Shown here in pieces: positions 17,393 to 26,314 of a DNA stretch of 64,000 nt. A model generated the notes under the pieces. It saw nothing but the letters and a program-made list of their open reading frames with translations, did not search any database and was not told where the DNA came from. Position 1 is the first letter of the stretch; each line of letters begins with the position of its first letter. This stretch comes from Tardiphaga alba. GTDB lineage: Bacteria; Pseudomonadota; Alphaproteobacteria; Rhizobiales; Xanthobacteraceae. The position numbers and the translations under genes are program-made. The stretch spans positions 3,303,001-3,367,000 of the forward strand of contig NZ_CP036498.1 of assembly GCF_018279705.1 (NCBI RefSeq), in the 5' to 3' direction.

Positions 17393-18271
17393 ATGGACCG
17401 CCAGCCCTCCAAAATTCGCGCCGCCTTCTGGATGTCCGGCTGGCTGCTCTTGATGCTGTTCGTGGCCATCGGCGGTCGCGAGACGCTGCGCGAACTCGGC
17501 GTGTTTCAGGTAATGGAAATCCGCTCGCTGTTCGGTTTCGTTTTCCTTGTACCGATCGTCCTGATGAATGGTGGTTGCAGAGCCATGGCGACCACGCGGC
17601 CGATGGCGCATGTCACGCGCAATCTGGTGCACTACGCATCGCAGCTCGGCTGGTTTTATGCGCTGACCCTGATCCCGCTCAGCCAACTCGTATCGATTGA
17701 ATTCACGATGCCGATCTGGATCGCCATCATGGCCGCGATCTTTCTCGGTGAGCGCATCACGCGCTGGAAGGTGATCGCGATCGTCCTCGGCTTGATCGGC
17801 GTCATCGTGATCGTGCGGCCGACGACAGGCGAGCTGAATGTCGGACAACTGATCTCGCTCGCCTCGGCTTTTGGATTTGGTATTTCGGTGACCTTGATCA
17901 AGTCGCTGACGCGCACCGACAGCGCGCTCAAGATCATCTTCTGGATGATCGTGGTCCAGTCGACGGCAGGTCTCATTCCCGCGATAGCCACATGGGAATG
18001 GCCATCGGCCTATGTGTGGTTCTGGCTGGTCGTCGTCGGCTTCTGCGGCACCTTCTCGCACTTCTGCATGGCGCGCGCGATGCTCTATGCCGATGCGACA
18101 GTCGTCGTGCCGATGGATTTCCTGCGCGTGCCGTTGAGCGCCATGATCGGATGGTTACTATACTCTGAACAGCTGGACATGTTCACGGTGCTCGGCGCCA
18201 CGCTGATCCTCGCCGGTAATACGCTGAACCTGCGCAGCCCCGATCGCGCACCGGCGCGCGCGACCACCTGA
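17393..18271 (+). CDS. EamA/DMT-family transporter
   Basis: 292 residues with about ten membrane helices arranged as two EamA repeats; each repeat has the family-typical end (MPIWIAIMAAIFLGERIT, and PMDFLRVPLSAMIGWLLYSE). The DMT superfamily includes exporters of metabolites and drugs, so the substrate cannot be named. The start at 17393 (MDRQPSKIRAAFWM) is chosen because the frame upstream to 17267 overlaps the preceding terminator. Confidence 0.85.
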   Translation: MDRQPSKIRAAFWMSGWLLLMLFVAIGGRETLRELGVFQVMEIRSLFGFVFLVPIVLMNGGCRAMATTRPMAHVTRNLVHYASQLGWFYALTLIPLSQLVSIEFTMPIWIAIMAAIFLGERITRWKVIAIVLGLIGVIVIVRPTTGELNVGQLISLASAFGFGISVTLIKSLTRTDSALKIIFWMIVVQSTAGLIPAIATWEWPSAYVWFWLVVVGFCGTFSHFCMARAMLYADATVVVPMDFLRVPLSAMIGWLLYSEQLDMFTVLGATLILAGNTLNLRSPDRAPARATT

Positions 18272-18390
18272 GTTCCATTTTCGTTTTTATTCCTGCAGTG
18301 CGCGTCTCGCCATTTTGGCGCGGGCACACCCTTGATAGTTTCTCCTCTGCCAGTGGTCGAACGACCGGATTCGATTAGGGGAGATTTGCC

Positions 18391-19810
18391 GTGCGCCAGC
18401 TCGTATTCGCTTTGTCTGCGCTGTCTGTGGTCTTCAGCGCCGACGTTGCGCTCGCCGACAAACGCGTGGCGTTTGTCGTCGGTAACGGCGCCTACAAGAA
18501 TGTCGATCCGCTGCCGAACCCGCCGATCGACGCCAAGGCCATGGCCAGCACGCTGCGCAATGTCGGCTTCGAGGTCATCGAAGGTTCCAACCTCACCCGC
18601 GACGGCATGACCGAACGCCTGCTCGAATTCGGGCGCAAGGCACAGGGGCGGATGTCGCCCTCTTCTTCTACGCCGGTCACGGTATCTCGGTGAACAACGT
18701 CAACTACCTCTTGCCGGTCGATGCCAATCTGAAATCGGAAATGGACGTCAAGCTCGGTGCCGCCATCAATGTCGAGATGACGCTCGAACAGACCATGGGC
18801 GACGCCAAGGTCAAACTGGTGTTTCTCGACGCCTGCCGTGACAATCCATTCGCCGCCAAGATCCGCTCCAGCGGATCGGCAACGCGCAGCGTCGCCGTAT
18901 CGTCCGGCCTGGCCGAAATGAAGTCTGGCGAAGGTACCCTGATCGCTTTCGCGACCAGCCCGGGCCAGACCGCGCTCGACGGCAAGAGCGGCGGCAACAG
19001 CCCGTTCACCCGCGCGCTGTTGAACAACATCACCACGCCCGGCGCCGAGATCCAGCAGGCCATGACCAAGGTCCGCGCGCAGGTGCAGGACGAAACCAAC
19101 AAGGGACAGCTGCCCTGGGGCCACACCAACCTGATCGGCGCCGTCTACCTCAATCCGGATGTCCAGACGCAGGTACAGGTCGCCGCTGCCAGCCCGACCG
19201 CCACGATGCCTGCGGCAGCGACACCCGGCTCCGATGTCGAGCTTGAATTCTGGCGCTCAATCAAGGACTCCAACCGTCCCGAAGAACTCAACGCCTATAT
19301 CACCATGTATCCGAACGGCCAGTTCAAGCCGCTCGCCCTCGCCCGCATCGCGGCGCTGCAGGAAGCCGCCACAGCGCCGCGCACCGCGGCCCCGGCGGTG
19401 ACAAAGCCGTGTTCACCGAACAGGCCAACCAGCTCACCGAAGACAAGATCGGCCTCAACCAGGCCAAGCGCCGCGACGTGCAGCGCCGCCTCAACGGGCT
19501 CGGCTTCGACACCAAGGCGACCGGCAGCTTTGACGCCGGAACCCGCGGCGTCATCACCCGCTGGCAGGCCGCGCGCGGCTATCCGACCTCGGGTTACCTG
19601 AACAAGGTCCAGCACGTCGCATTATTGGCCGAACCTGTGACCTTGGCCGAAGAGCCCGCGCCGGCACCGAAGCCGGTGCGCCGTCAGGTACAGACCTATG
19701 AGGAAGCACCCGCGCCTGTGGTAAGGCGCCAGGCGCCGCCGCCTTCGGTCGATCCCGCACTGCCGGGCCGGTTCATCGGCGGCGTTGTGGGCGGCATTCT
19801 CGGGCGCTGA
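18391..19810 (+). CDS. caspase-family (orthocaspase) protein with peptidoglycan-binding domain; two apparent frameshifts
   Basis: Reading through two -1 shifts gives about 473 residues: signal peptide (LVFALSALSVVFSADVALA); C14 caspase-like domain beginning KRVAFVVGNGAYKNV, with the catalytic His in FFYAGHG (restored by the frame correction) and Cys in VFLDACRDNPF; a linker; a putative peptidoglycan-binding_1 domain (RRDVQRRLNGLGFDTKATGS); and a Pro/Arg-rich tail ending in a glycine-rich segment (RFIGGVVGGILGR). The breaks are near GGGG at 18645-18648 and CCCC at 19390-19393; one added base at each restores the family sequence. The rest shows no decay, so I think this is a sequence error rather than a pseudogene. 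Confidence 0.75.
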
Positions 19811-19817
19811 TCATGTG

Positions 19818-19848
19818 AAAAGGCTGCGGGGCTATTTTCCCGCAGCCT
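19818..19848 (-). terminator. terminator for the orphan brnA-like gene
   Basis: On the minus strand, GGCTGCGGG and CCCGCAGCC form a stem around a short A-rich loop and are followed by TTTT. The left arm overlaps the end of the minus-strand gene (stop at 19832). On the plus strand it also sits just after the caspase gene, so it may stop transcription from both sides. Confidence 0.6.
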
Positions 19849-20071
19849 TGCGCAGCGCATCATTGATCCGGTCCTGCCAGCCTGGACCGGCTTCCTGGAA
19901 ATATTCGAGCACGTCCTGATCGATCCGCAGCGACACCACCTCGCGAACACCAGGAATGGCTTTCGCCTTGGCCGGTGCTTCCGCAACCGGCGCGGTGACC
20001 TTCTTGAAAGCTGATTCAGCCTCGGTGCGGGCGTCCTGGAGCGTGCGTGGTCGGCGTGGGGGCTGGGCCAT
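19832..20071 (-). CDS. orphan BrnA-like antitoxin / ribbon-helix-helix protein
   Basis: 79 residues starting MAQPPRRPRTLQDARTE. The end (VVSLRIDQDVLEYFQEAGPG then WQDRINDALRKAAGK) is the BrnA DNA-binding pattern. Unlike the pair at 3.9-4.4 kb, no BrnT frame is present on either side. The start is set at 20071 because upstream codons extend into a stretch without coding character. It may be a stand-alone regulator or the survivor of a lost toxin pair. Confidence 0.72.
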   Translation of the reverse strand: MAQPPRRPRTLQDARTEAESAFKKVTAPVAEAPAKAKAIPGVREVVSLRIDQDVLEYFQEAGPGWQDRINDALRKAAGK

Positions 20072-20414
20072 CGAGGCGAATCCTTGCAGGTGTGAGACGC
20101 GCCCAAGAGCTACGGCAAGGCCCCCGCAATTGCCAGCAGGCATCCTGCTGGGTGTCACGTTAATCGCTGCATATCCGTAACCGATCCGTCTGGTAACGAA
20201 ACGGAGAGGGTCGCCTGCGAACATTGAAAAGCGTGACACTGCGTCGCAATTGCCCGCAGTGCACAACGTCGTAACGCGCTGCATCGCAAAATCGCGATGG
20301 GAATATCACCGGATCAACGCATTTGTGTTGCGCCGAGGTCAAACAAATCAGTTTTGGTCGGGCAAATCAGGATAATCTCATCGCGGGTCAAATCAGATGG
20401 TGAAGGAGGTCACG

Positions 20415-20642
20415 ATGGCAGCTGCTGCTGAAATCCATACGACCACGACGTCCCATCAGACTACGTCGAGCACGACACCACGTGTCGATCTTCCCACTTG
20501 TCCGGTCTGCGCCGACAGCATGATCGCCGCAGAGTCTTCCGCGTTTCTCGCTGAAAATGTGGTGAGCTATCTCTGGACCTGCGACACCTGCGGCTACGGC
20601 TTCGTCACCAATCACACGATGAAGAAGATCACCTGTAGTTAA
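20415..20642 (+). CDS. small zinc-ribbon protein
   Basis: 75 residues: a Thr/Ser-rich N-terminus, then CPVC (Cys29, Cys32) and CDTC (Cys56, Cys59), arranged as a four-cysteine zinc ribbon. AAGGAGG lies six bases before the ATG at 20415, so that start is preferred over an in-frame ATG at 20397. It ends THMKKITCS-like without further domain. The function is unknown; similar small ribbons bind nucleic acid or protein partners. Confidence 0.7.
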   Translation: MAAAAEIHTTTTSHQTTSSTTPRVDLPTCPVCADSMIAAESSAFLAENVVSYLWTCDTCGYGFVTNHTMKKITCS

Positions 20643-20678
20643 ACGGGCGGCGGTCGCGGTGTTCGCGGCCTGAAAACT

Positions 20679-21809
20679 CTACCTCGGCAAAATTTGTTCG
20701 TTGTGCTCGCCCAGGCGTGGAGCTGGCCGATCTGGTGCTGGCTGCGATTTCGACCAACGCCCCGTCGATCGCATGGCCCTGATCGGACCTTCGCTGGGAT
20801 GCTCGACCTCGTCGAAGAAGCCGACCGCCTTCAGATGCGGATCGTCGATCAGGCTGTCGATGGTCGCCAGCGGCACTGCGGGAATATCGACACGCTCCAG
20901 TTCCTGCATCCACCAGTCGGTCGTGCGCGTCGCGACGAGTTCGGCGACGATCTTGTAGAGCGCTGTCGTGTTATGCGTGCGCCCTGATACTGTGGAGAAA
21001 CGTTCGTCCTCGAGAACATTGCCGCGATCGACGAGATCAAAGAATGCCTTCCACTGTTTGTCGGTGACGAGCAGCAAGCAAACCACGCCGTCCAACGTCG
21101 GGAATGGTCGGCGCACCGACGCATATCGTTCGAACACGGTCGGGCCGAGTTGAGGCTGATAGGTGCGACCGCCCATGTGATCGGACAGCACCATGAAGGC
21201 CATCGTCTCGAACATCGCGACCTCGACATGCTGGCCCTCACCCGTCCTGAGACGGTGATACAGCGCACCCAGCGCCGCATTGGCCGCATTCATGCCGGTG
21301 ACACGATCCGCAACAGCGATCGGCGCGTAGCGCGCGCCGCCTTCCTGCGACGCGCCAAGCGACGGAATGCCGACGGCCGCCTGAATGAGATCATCATAAG
21401 CTGGCCGATCCGAATAAGGCCCACCGCTGCCATAGCCAACGATGCTCACATAGATCAGGGTCGGGTTGATCGCGCGCAAATCATCGTAAGCGAGGCGCAG
21501 ACGCTGCATCGCCTTGGTCCTGACATTGCAGATCAGGACATCGGCATCCTTGATCAGACCTATAAATGCGTTGCGCCCATCCTCGCTCTTGAGATCGAGC
21601 GCGACGCTGCGCTTGCCGCGATTGGCATGAAGATGCATCGGCCCCATCCCGCCGCTGCGGGACTGGCCGATATTGCGGAGATTGTCGCCCTCGGGCGTCT
21701 CGACCTTGGTGACGTCGGCGCCCATCTCGGCAAGGGTCTGCGCAGCACATGGCCCCGACAACATCGTGGTGAGATCGACAACTCGAACACCATGTAGCGG
21801 ACCCGTCAT
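20679..21809 (-). CDS. class III CoA-transferase (CaiB/BaiF family)
   Basis: 376 residues. Seen: the family opening (LHGVRVVDLTTMLSGPCAAQTLAEMGADV), RNIGQSRSG near the CoA site, the catalytic aspartate in RPAYDDLIQAAVG, and the GEGQHVEVAMFETMAFM segment. These enzymes move CoA between carboxylic acids (formyl-CoA/oxalate, carnitine, succinate and others). There is no neighbouring acyl-CoA dehydrogenase or hydratase to hint at the substrate. It is convergent with the zinc-ribbon gene. Confidence 0.9.
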   Translation of the reverse strand: MTGPLHGVRVVDLTTMLSGPCAAQTLAEMGADVTKVETPEGDNLRNIGQSRSGGMGPMHLHANRGKRSVALDLKSEDGRNAFIGLIKDADVLICNVRTKAMQRLRLAYDDLRAINPTLIYVSIVGYGSGGPYSDRPAYDDLIQAAVGIPSLGASQEGGARYAPIAVADRVTGMNAANAALGALYHRLRTGEGQHVEVAMFETMAFMVLSDHMGGRTYQPQLGPTVFERYASVRRPFPTLDGVVCLLLVTDKQWKAFFDLVDRGNVLEDERFSTVSGRTHNTTALYKIVAELVATRTTDWWMQELERVDIPAVPLATIDSLIDDPHLKAVGFFDEVEHPSEGPIRAMRSTGRWSKSQPAPDRPAPRLGEHNEQILPR

Positions 21810-21978
21810 GACAAACTCCCCGATCGATCATTGAGACAGCGCTCTGTGCGGCGCGTTGATTTTCTGTGGTGCGGACTATTCGGATTCAGTGAAATCCAGT
21901 GTCTCAAACACACCAGCGAATGACTACCAGTATTCGCCCGACACTGAGAAGTTCGGGGCGGACATGGCCGCCCCTCGT

Positions 21979-24900
21979 TCAATACTCGATCTCGGTCCCG
22001 ATCCCGATCGATGTCGCGCCGGTGCCCGAGGCCTCGCCCTGCAGGCGCAGGCGGCGGGTGAGATCGATATCGAGCGTGACGGCGGAATCCTTGGCGGCAG
22101 CTGCGCCTTTCACGCCGACGCTGACGCGGCTGTTGATGGCGCGCGCGGCGCCGACGCTGGGGCCGCCGGCACCGCCGGCCGAAATATCCAGCGCATCAAC
22201 GCCGAGCGAGCGACGCAGGCGCTCCATCGTGTCCGGTCCGCCATCGCCCGAGAACTGCGCCACCATCTGCGCAAGCTGCACCGCCTGGAACGGCGACAAC
22301 CCACCGGATGCCTTCGAGAACATGATGCGCGACAGCACCTCGTCTTGCGGCAGGTCGGGCGACGAGCTGAACGCGAATGTCGGCGCCGAGGCGATGCCGC
22401 TGACCGTGATCTGTGCGGTCACATCGCCCGCCTGGGTCTGCGCGACAAAATCGAGTTCCGGCGTCACCTCGCCGCTGAAGGTCGCGCGGCCACGGCTGAA
22501 ATCAAGCCGCGTGCCGGCCACCTGCAGCTTCCCACGCCGCATCTCGAACGCACCGATGGTCACCGGTGACGCCAGCCGGCCGGTCAGGCGCATGTCGCCG
22601 CCGAGCTCGGCATCGATGCCACGACCGCGCACGAAGACGCGATTGGGTGCCGCGATGGTGAGGTCGAGCCCCGCGTCGAAAGGCGGCGCCCGCTTGGTGC
22701 GCTTTCGGGCCTTCTCTTCTTTCTCAATTGCCTGCCGAACATGTTCGGGCGCATCCACATGGCGTGTACCAGCCAGCGGCTTCAACGTGGATGGCAGCCG
22801 CTCCGGGACATTGACGTCGAGGCCATCGACATCAATGCGCCCGGTGATCCGGGGATCGCGCATCAGCGGGCCCGCAATGCGCAGGTTCGGGCTGGCGCGC
22901 ATCTTCATGATGGCGTTCGACGCCAGCAGCACGTCGCGGCCGGAGACCTGGATCGAACCGGGCAGACCGGCGTCGGGATCGATGCGGATATTGCCGCTGG
23001 CATTCAGGCTGCCGCCATTGGCGCTGGTCGCGGTGAAGCGCTCGATCACCACGTCTTCGTTACGCGCGGCGATCCGTGCGGCGATGCCAGTGAGCTTGGT
23101 GCCAAGTTCGACATCGTCGAACGTGCCGCCCGACAGCGTCGCCGCACCATTGAGCTTGGGCTTGTCGAGCGCACCGGTCACGCGCAGGTCGATATCCGAG
23201 CGCCCCGACAGCCGACGTCCCTGCGGCGACAGATGGCCGTTGGCCGCGGCAAGATCGAGCGATCCCTTCACCGCGAGATCGAGCGCTCCACGCTGTAGCG
23301 GGATCTTCCCGGCGGCGCGCAACTGGCCGAGGCGCGGCGCGCTGACCTGCGCATCCAGTGTAGTCTGCCCCTCGCTCAGGCGACCGCTGGCCTGAATGCC
23401 CATCGGCGCCAGTGCGAATTCACGCGTCTGCGCCGCTGCGAGCCCCGCGATGGCCACGCGCCAGTCTCCGCTCGGCGCCTGCGCGGTCCCGGTGACGCGG
23501 GCCTGCGCATCGAGCGTCCCCGCAAGCCCGAGCTGCGGCGCCACGGCATTGGCGACGGCGAGCGGCACGGCCTTGGCCGACAGCGTCAGATCGAGCGTGT
23601 CACCAGCCGTCCCATTCACGCTGAGCACACCGCGATCCAGCGCCAGCGCGAAGTCGCGGATATCAATGGCCGAGCCACGCAGCGTGAACGATGCCGGTCG
23701 TGCCAGCGCGATGCGACTGCTCTCGTAGCGCGCTGTCAGCGCCGAGAGATCGAGGCGGATGTCGTTGGCCGGCACCAGCATGGCCCGCAGATCGGCCCCG
23801 ACACGCTTGCCGTTCAGCTTCAGCGTGATGTCGCTGCCCGATGTCGTGCTGCGCGAGGCCACGCGGACGCTCTGGACCACCTCGCCCGCGATGCTCGCAT
23901 TGTCGATGGCGACATTGCCGTCCGCCATCGGACGTCGCCAGATGTCGCGCAACGCCGCTTGCACATCGACCTTGCCGATCGCATCGCTCGCATATTTGAG
24001 CCCCTGTCCGCGCAATGCGATCTGTGCATTCTGCGCGCCTGCCTCGGTGGTGAAGTTCAGACTGGCATCGAAGGCGCCGGCCAGTTTGGCCAGCAGCAGT
24101 GGCGACAGGTCATCGAGATTGCCGGCAGACGCCGCAAGCTGCCCCGACAGCAGATGCTCCGCATCCAGCGCGATGACACCGCGCGCAGCGACGGAACCGA
24201 CGCGCAAATCGAGATCATCGACCCGCCAGCCGCCGTCACTCTGCTTCGCCACATGCAGACGCCCATTCGCGGAGTTGCGATCGATGATGCCATCGAGCGT
24301 CGCCTTGGCGTCGAGCGCACCGGTGACGTCGGTTGCGGCGAGTTCAAGCGTGACGCGCGGCACTGGACGGCCGGAAGCCCGCACATCGTTCAGTGCCATC
24401 GCGACATGGGCATTAAGCTTGCCGAGCGATCCACTGAGCTGCGCATTTGCCTCGGCCTGCCCGCTCAGTGTCTTGTCGGCATGTGACAGCTGCGGGATCT
24501 GCACGACGGCGCTGATCGCAGCGTTTTCTCTGGTGGCATCGCCATGCACGCGTGCACCAATATGGCGGCCGGCAATGCGCAGATCGTCGAAGCCGTACCC
24601 TGCACCGGGCAGCGTGCGGACGGTGCCCGCGAGATCGACCGTTCCGCCGGTAAGTCCATCGACCTGTCCGATCCCGGTCGAGAGACCAGTCAGCTTGCCA
24701 TCGAGCCGCGCGTCGATCCGTCCGGCGTCGGGGCTGCCATCGAGTTGCGCTCCGAATGCCAACGCACCGCGGAGCTTGAGGCCAGCCAATGCGCCAAAAC
24801 GCGCGAGATCGGACGAGGTGATATCGGCCCGGCCTTTCAGTAAGGGACCGCCGACCTGTCCGGCGAACGAAGCGGCTGCGGTTTCCGTCTGCAGCTGCAA

Positions 24901-26313
24901 CGTCTGCACATCGACGATGCCCGCACGGCTCGTACCCGCGAACATCAGCGAAAGTGACGACCCGACAGCGCTGTCGATAGCCGCGTCACTCGCATGCAAG
25001 CCCGTTGCCTTGACCTGCCCCGTCAGTTTGACCGTCGTGTCCTTTTCAAGCAGCGAGCCCGCCGGCGTTGCGTTGAACGACGCGTCGATCTGCCCGAAAC
25101 GGCCCTGCGGTAATTTTGCGTCGCGCAGCGCGGCTGTGGCGGCGACCTGCGGTCCTGACAGCGCGCCCTTCACCGTGGCATCAAAGGCCAACGTCTTGAT
25201 GCCGATATCGTTGACCTCGGTGGCGTCGCCCGTATTCGGCAAAGCGCGCATGCGGATGGTGAGATCGGCGACCTGCTCCGCATCGACGGAGCCGCCGATA
25301 TCCATGCGCGCCAGTTTCGACACCACTGACAACGGCTCGATGCGGATGCCGCCGTCCGGCGCGAAACCGATACTGCTGTTCAGCCGGGTGGTGCCGGCGA
25401 AGATCGGCTGGATCACCGACGGCAACAGCCCCTCGATGCGCGCACCGAGATCGAGGCTCAGCCGACGTCCATCGGCCTGTCTGGTCAGTTGCGCAGCGCC
25501 ATCGGCACCTGTGCTCGGTCCGGCATCGAAAGCCAGCTTTGCATCGAACGCATCCAGCGTGCCGGTGCCGCGCAGGTCCAGTTTGGCGGCCGGGAGATCA
25601 GCAACCTTGAGCAACCGCACCACGATGCCGCCAGGCGCTTCGTCGAGGGTCAGCATGGTCTGCAGCCGTCCGCTCGCCGGGATGTAATCAAGCTTTGCTG
25701 CAAACACGCCCTGCGCATCGAGCCGTCGCGCATCGAGCGTCAGCGCGAGGCCTTCGGCGGGATTGCCAAGCACGGCCTGGCCGGCTGCCGTGAGCCGGGA
25801 GGCAACGCCGAGCAGCGGCTCGCCGAGGGACAGTTCCGCCAGCGCAAAGGATTTCAGCTCCACCTTGACGGGGATGGTGGGCAGCAGCGGCTCATCGGGC
25901 TGTGCTGTCTGACCGGGCGGCGATTGTTCGGGAACAATCGTTGCAGGTGTCGGCAGCGGCTTGCGATGGATGGCGAGACGGCCGACATCGAGCTTGTCGA
26001 TCTCAAGCCTGCCCGCCAGCAGCGCCGTGCGGCGCCACACCAGCCTGATCTTGTCGAGCTTGAGCCAGACGCCATCCTGATCGGCGATCGAGACATCGCT
26101 GACGGTGACATCCGATGTCAGCACGCCCGAGACGTCACCGATCGAGATTTGCGCCGCCGGTGTCGATAGTGCGCGCGAGATCAGATTGGCGAGCAGCCCC
26201 TTGTCGTCGCCCTGCCCGCGCAATGTGAAATGGAGAAACGCATAGCCCGCGACGCCGAGCAACAGCACGAATGCGGCAAGACCAATGAATATGGTTCTGC
26301 GGCGTAACCGCAT
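21979..26313 (-). CDS. tamB: TamB-like translocation and assembly module protein
   Basis: 1444 residues. An N-terminal signal-anchor (RTIFIGLAAFVLLLGVAGYA) is followed by a very long repetitive beta-rich body, as in bridge-like AsmA/TamB proteins that span the periplasm, and by the conserved C-terminal DUF490 region (FMFSKASGGLSPFQAVQLAQ-like, then RLRLQGEASGTGATSIGIG). It works with TamA in inserting outer-membrane proteins and/or moving phospholipids. The start at 26313 (MRLRRRTIF) lies one base after the tamA stop, so the pair is translationally linked. The antisense strand also has long open frames, an effect of GC-rich codon use. Confidence 0.92.
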   Translation of the reverse strand: MRLRRRTIFIGLAAFVLLLGVAGYAFLHFTLRGQGDDKGLLANLISRALSTPAAQISIGDVSGVLTSDVTVSDVSIADQDGVWLKLDKIRLVWRRTALLAGRLEIDKLDVGRLAIHRKPLPTPATIVPEQSPPGQTAQPDEPLLPTIPVKVELKSFALAELSLGEPLLGVASRLTAAGQAVLGNPAEGLALTLDARRLDAQGVFAAKLDYIPASGRLQTMLTLDEAPGGIVVRLLKVADLPAAKLDLRGTGTLDAFDAKLAFDAGPSTGADGAAQLTRQADGRRLSLDLGARIEGLLPSVIQPIFAGTTRLNSSIGFAPDGGIRIEPLSVVSKLARMDIGGSVDAEQVADLTIRMRALPNTGDATEVNDIGIKTLAFDATVKGALSGPQVAATAALRDAKLPQGRFGQIDASFNATPAGSLLEKDTTVKLTGQVKATGLHASDAAIDSAVGSSLSLMFAGTSRAGIVDVQTLQLQTETAAASFAGQVGGPLLKGRADITSSDLARFGALAGLKLRGALAFGAQLDGSPDAGRIDARLDGKLTGLSTGIGQVDGLTGGTVDLAGTVRTLPGAGYGFDDLRIAGRHIGARVHGDATRENAAISAVVQIPQLSHADKTLSGQAEANAQLSGSLGKLNAHVAMALNDVRASGRPVPRVTLELAATDVTGALDAKATLDGIIDRNSANGRLHVAKQSDGGWRVDDLDLRVGSVAARGVIALDAEHLLSGQLAASAGNLDDLSPLLLAKLAGAFDASLNFTTEAGAQNAQIALRGQGLKYASDAIGKVDVQAALRDIWRRPMADGNVAIDNASIAGEVVQSVRVASRSTTSGSDITLKLNGKRVGADLRAMLVPANDIRLDLSALTARYESSRIALARPASFTLRGSAIDIRDFALALDRGVLSVNGTAGDTLDLTLSAKAVPLAVANAVAPQLGLAGTLDAQARVTGTAQAPSGDWRVAIAGLAAAQTREFALAPMGIQASGRLSEGQTTLDAQVSAPRLGQLRAAGKIPLQRGALDLAVKGSLDLAAANGHLSPQGRRLSGRSDIDLRVTGALDKPKLNGAATLSGGTFDDVELGTKLTGIAARIAARNEDVVIERFTATSANGGSLNASGNIRIDPDAGLPGSIQVSGRDVLLASNAIMKMRASPNLRIAGPLMRDPRITGRIDVDGLDVNVPERLPSTLKPLAGTRHVDAPEHVRQAIEKEEKARKRTKRAPPFDAGLDLTIAAPNRVFVRGRGIDAELGGDMRLTGRLASPVTIGAFEMRRGKLQVAGTRLDFSRGRATFSGEVTPELDFVAQTQAGDVTAQITVSGIASAPTFAFSSSPDLPQDEVLSRIMFSKASGGLSPFQAVQLAQMVAQFSGDGGPDTMERLRRSLGVDALDISAGGAGGPSVGAARAINSRVSVGVKGAAAAKDSAVTLDIDLTRRLRLQGEASGTGATSIGIGTEIEY

Positions 26314-26314
26314 G

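Noticed and set aside
16604..18061. 485-codon minus-strand frame opposite the exported-protein pair and the DMT transporter
   Set aside because: It spans a terminator and three well-formed genes; composition is that of a shadow frame.
18391..18693. Stand-alone 100-residue protein at the start of the caspase gene
   Set aside because: It is the N-terminal part of the caspase gene ended by the frameshift; the continuation in the next frame carries the rest of the domain.
21899..25687. Long open frames antisense to tamB (498 and 642 codons)
   Set aside because: Ser/Pro/Arg-rich products with no recognisable domain; TamB on the other strand is clear.
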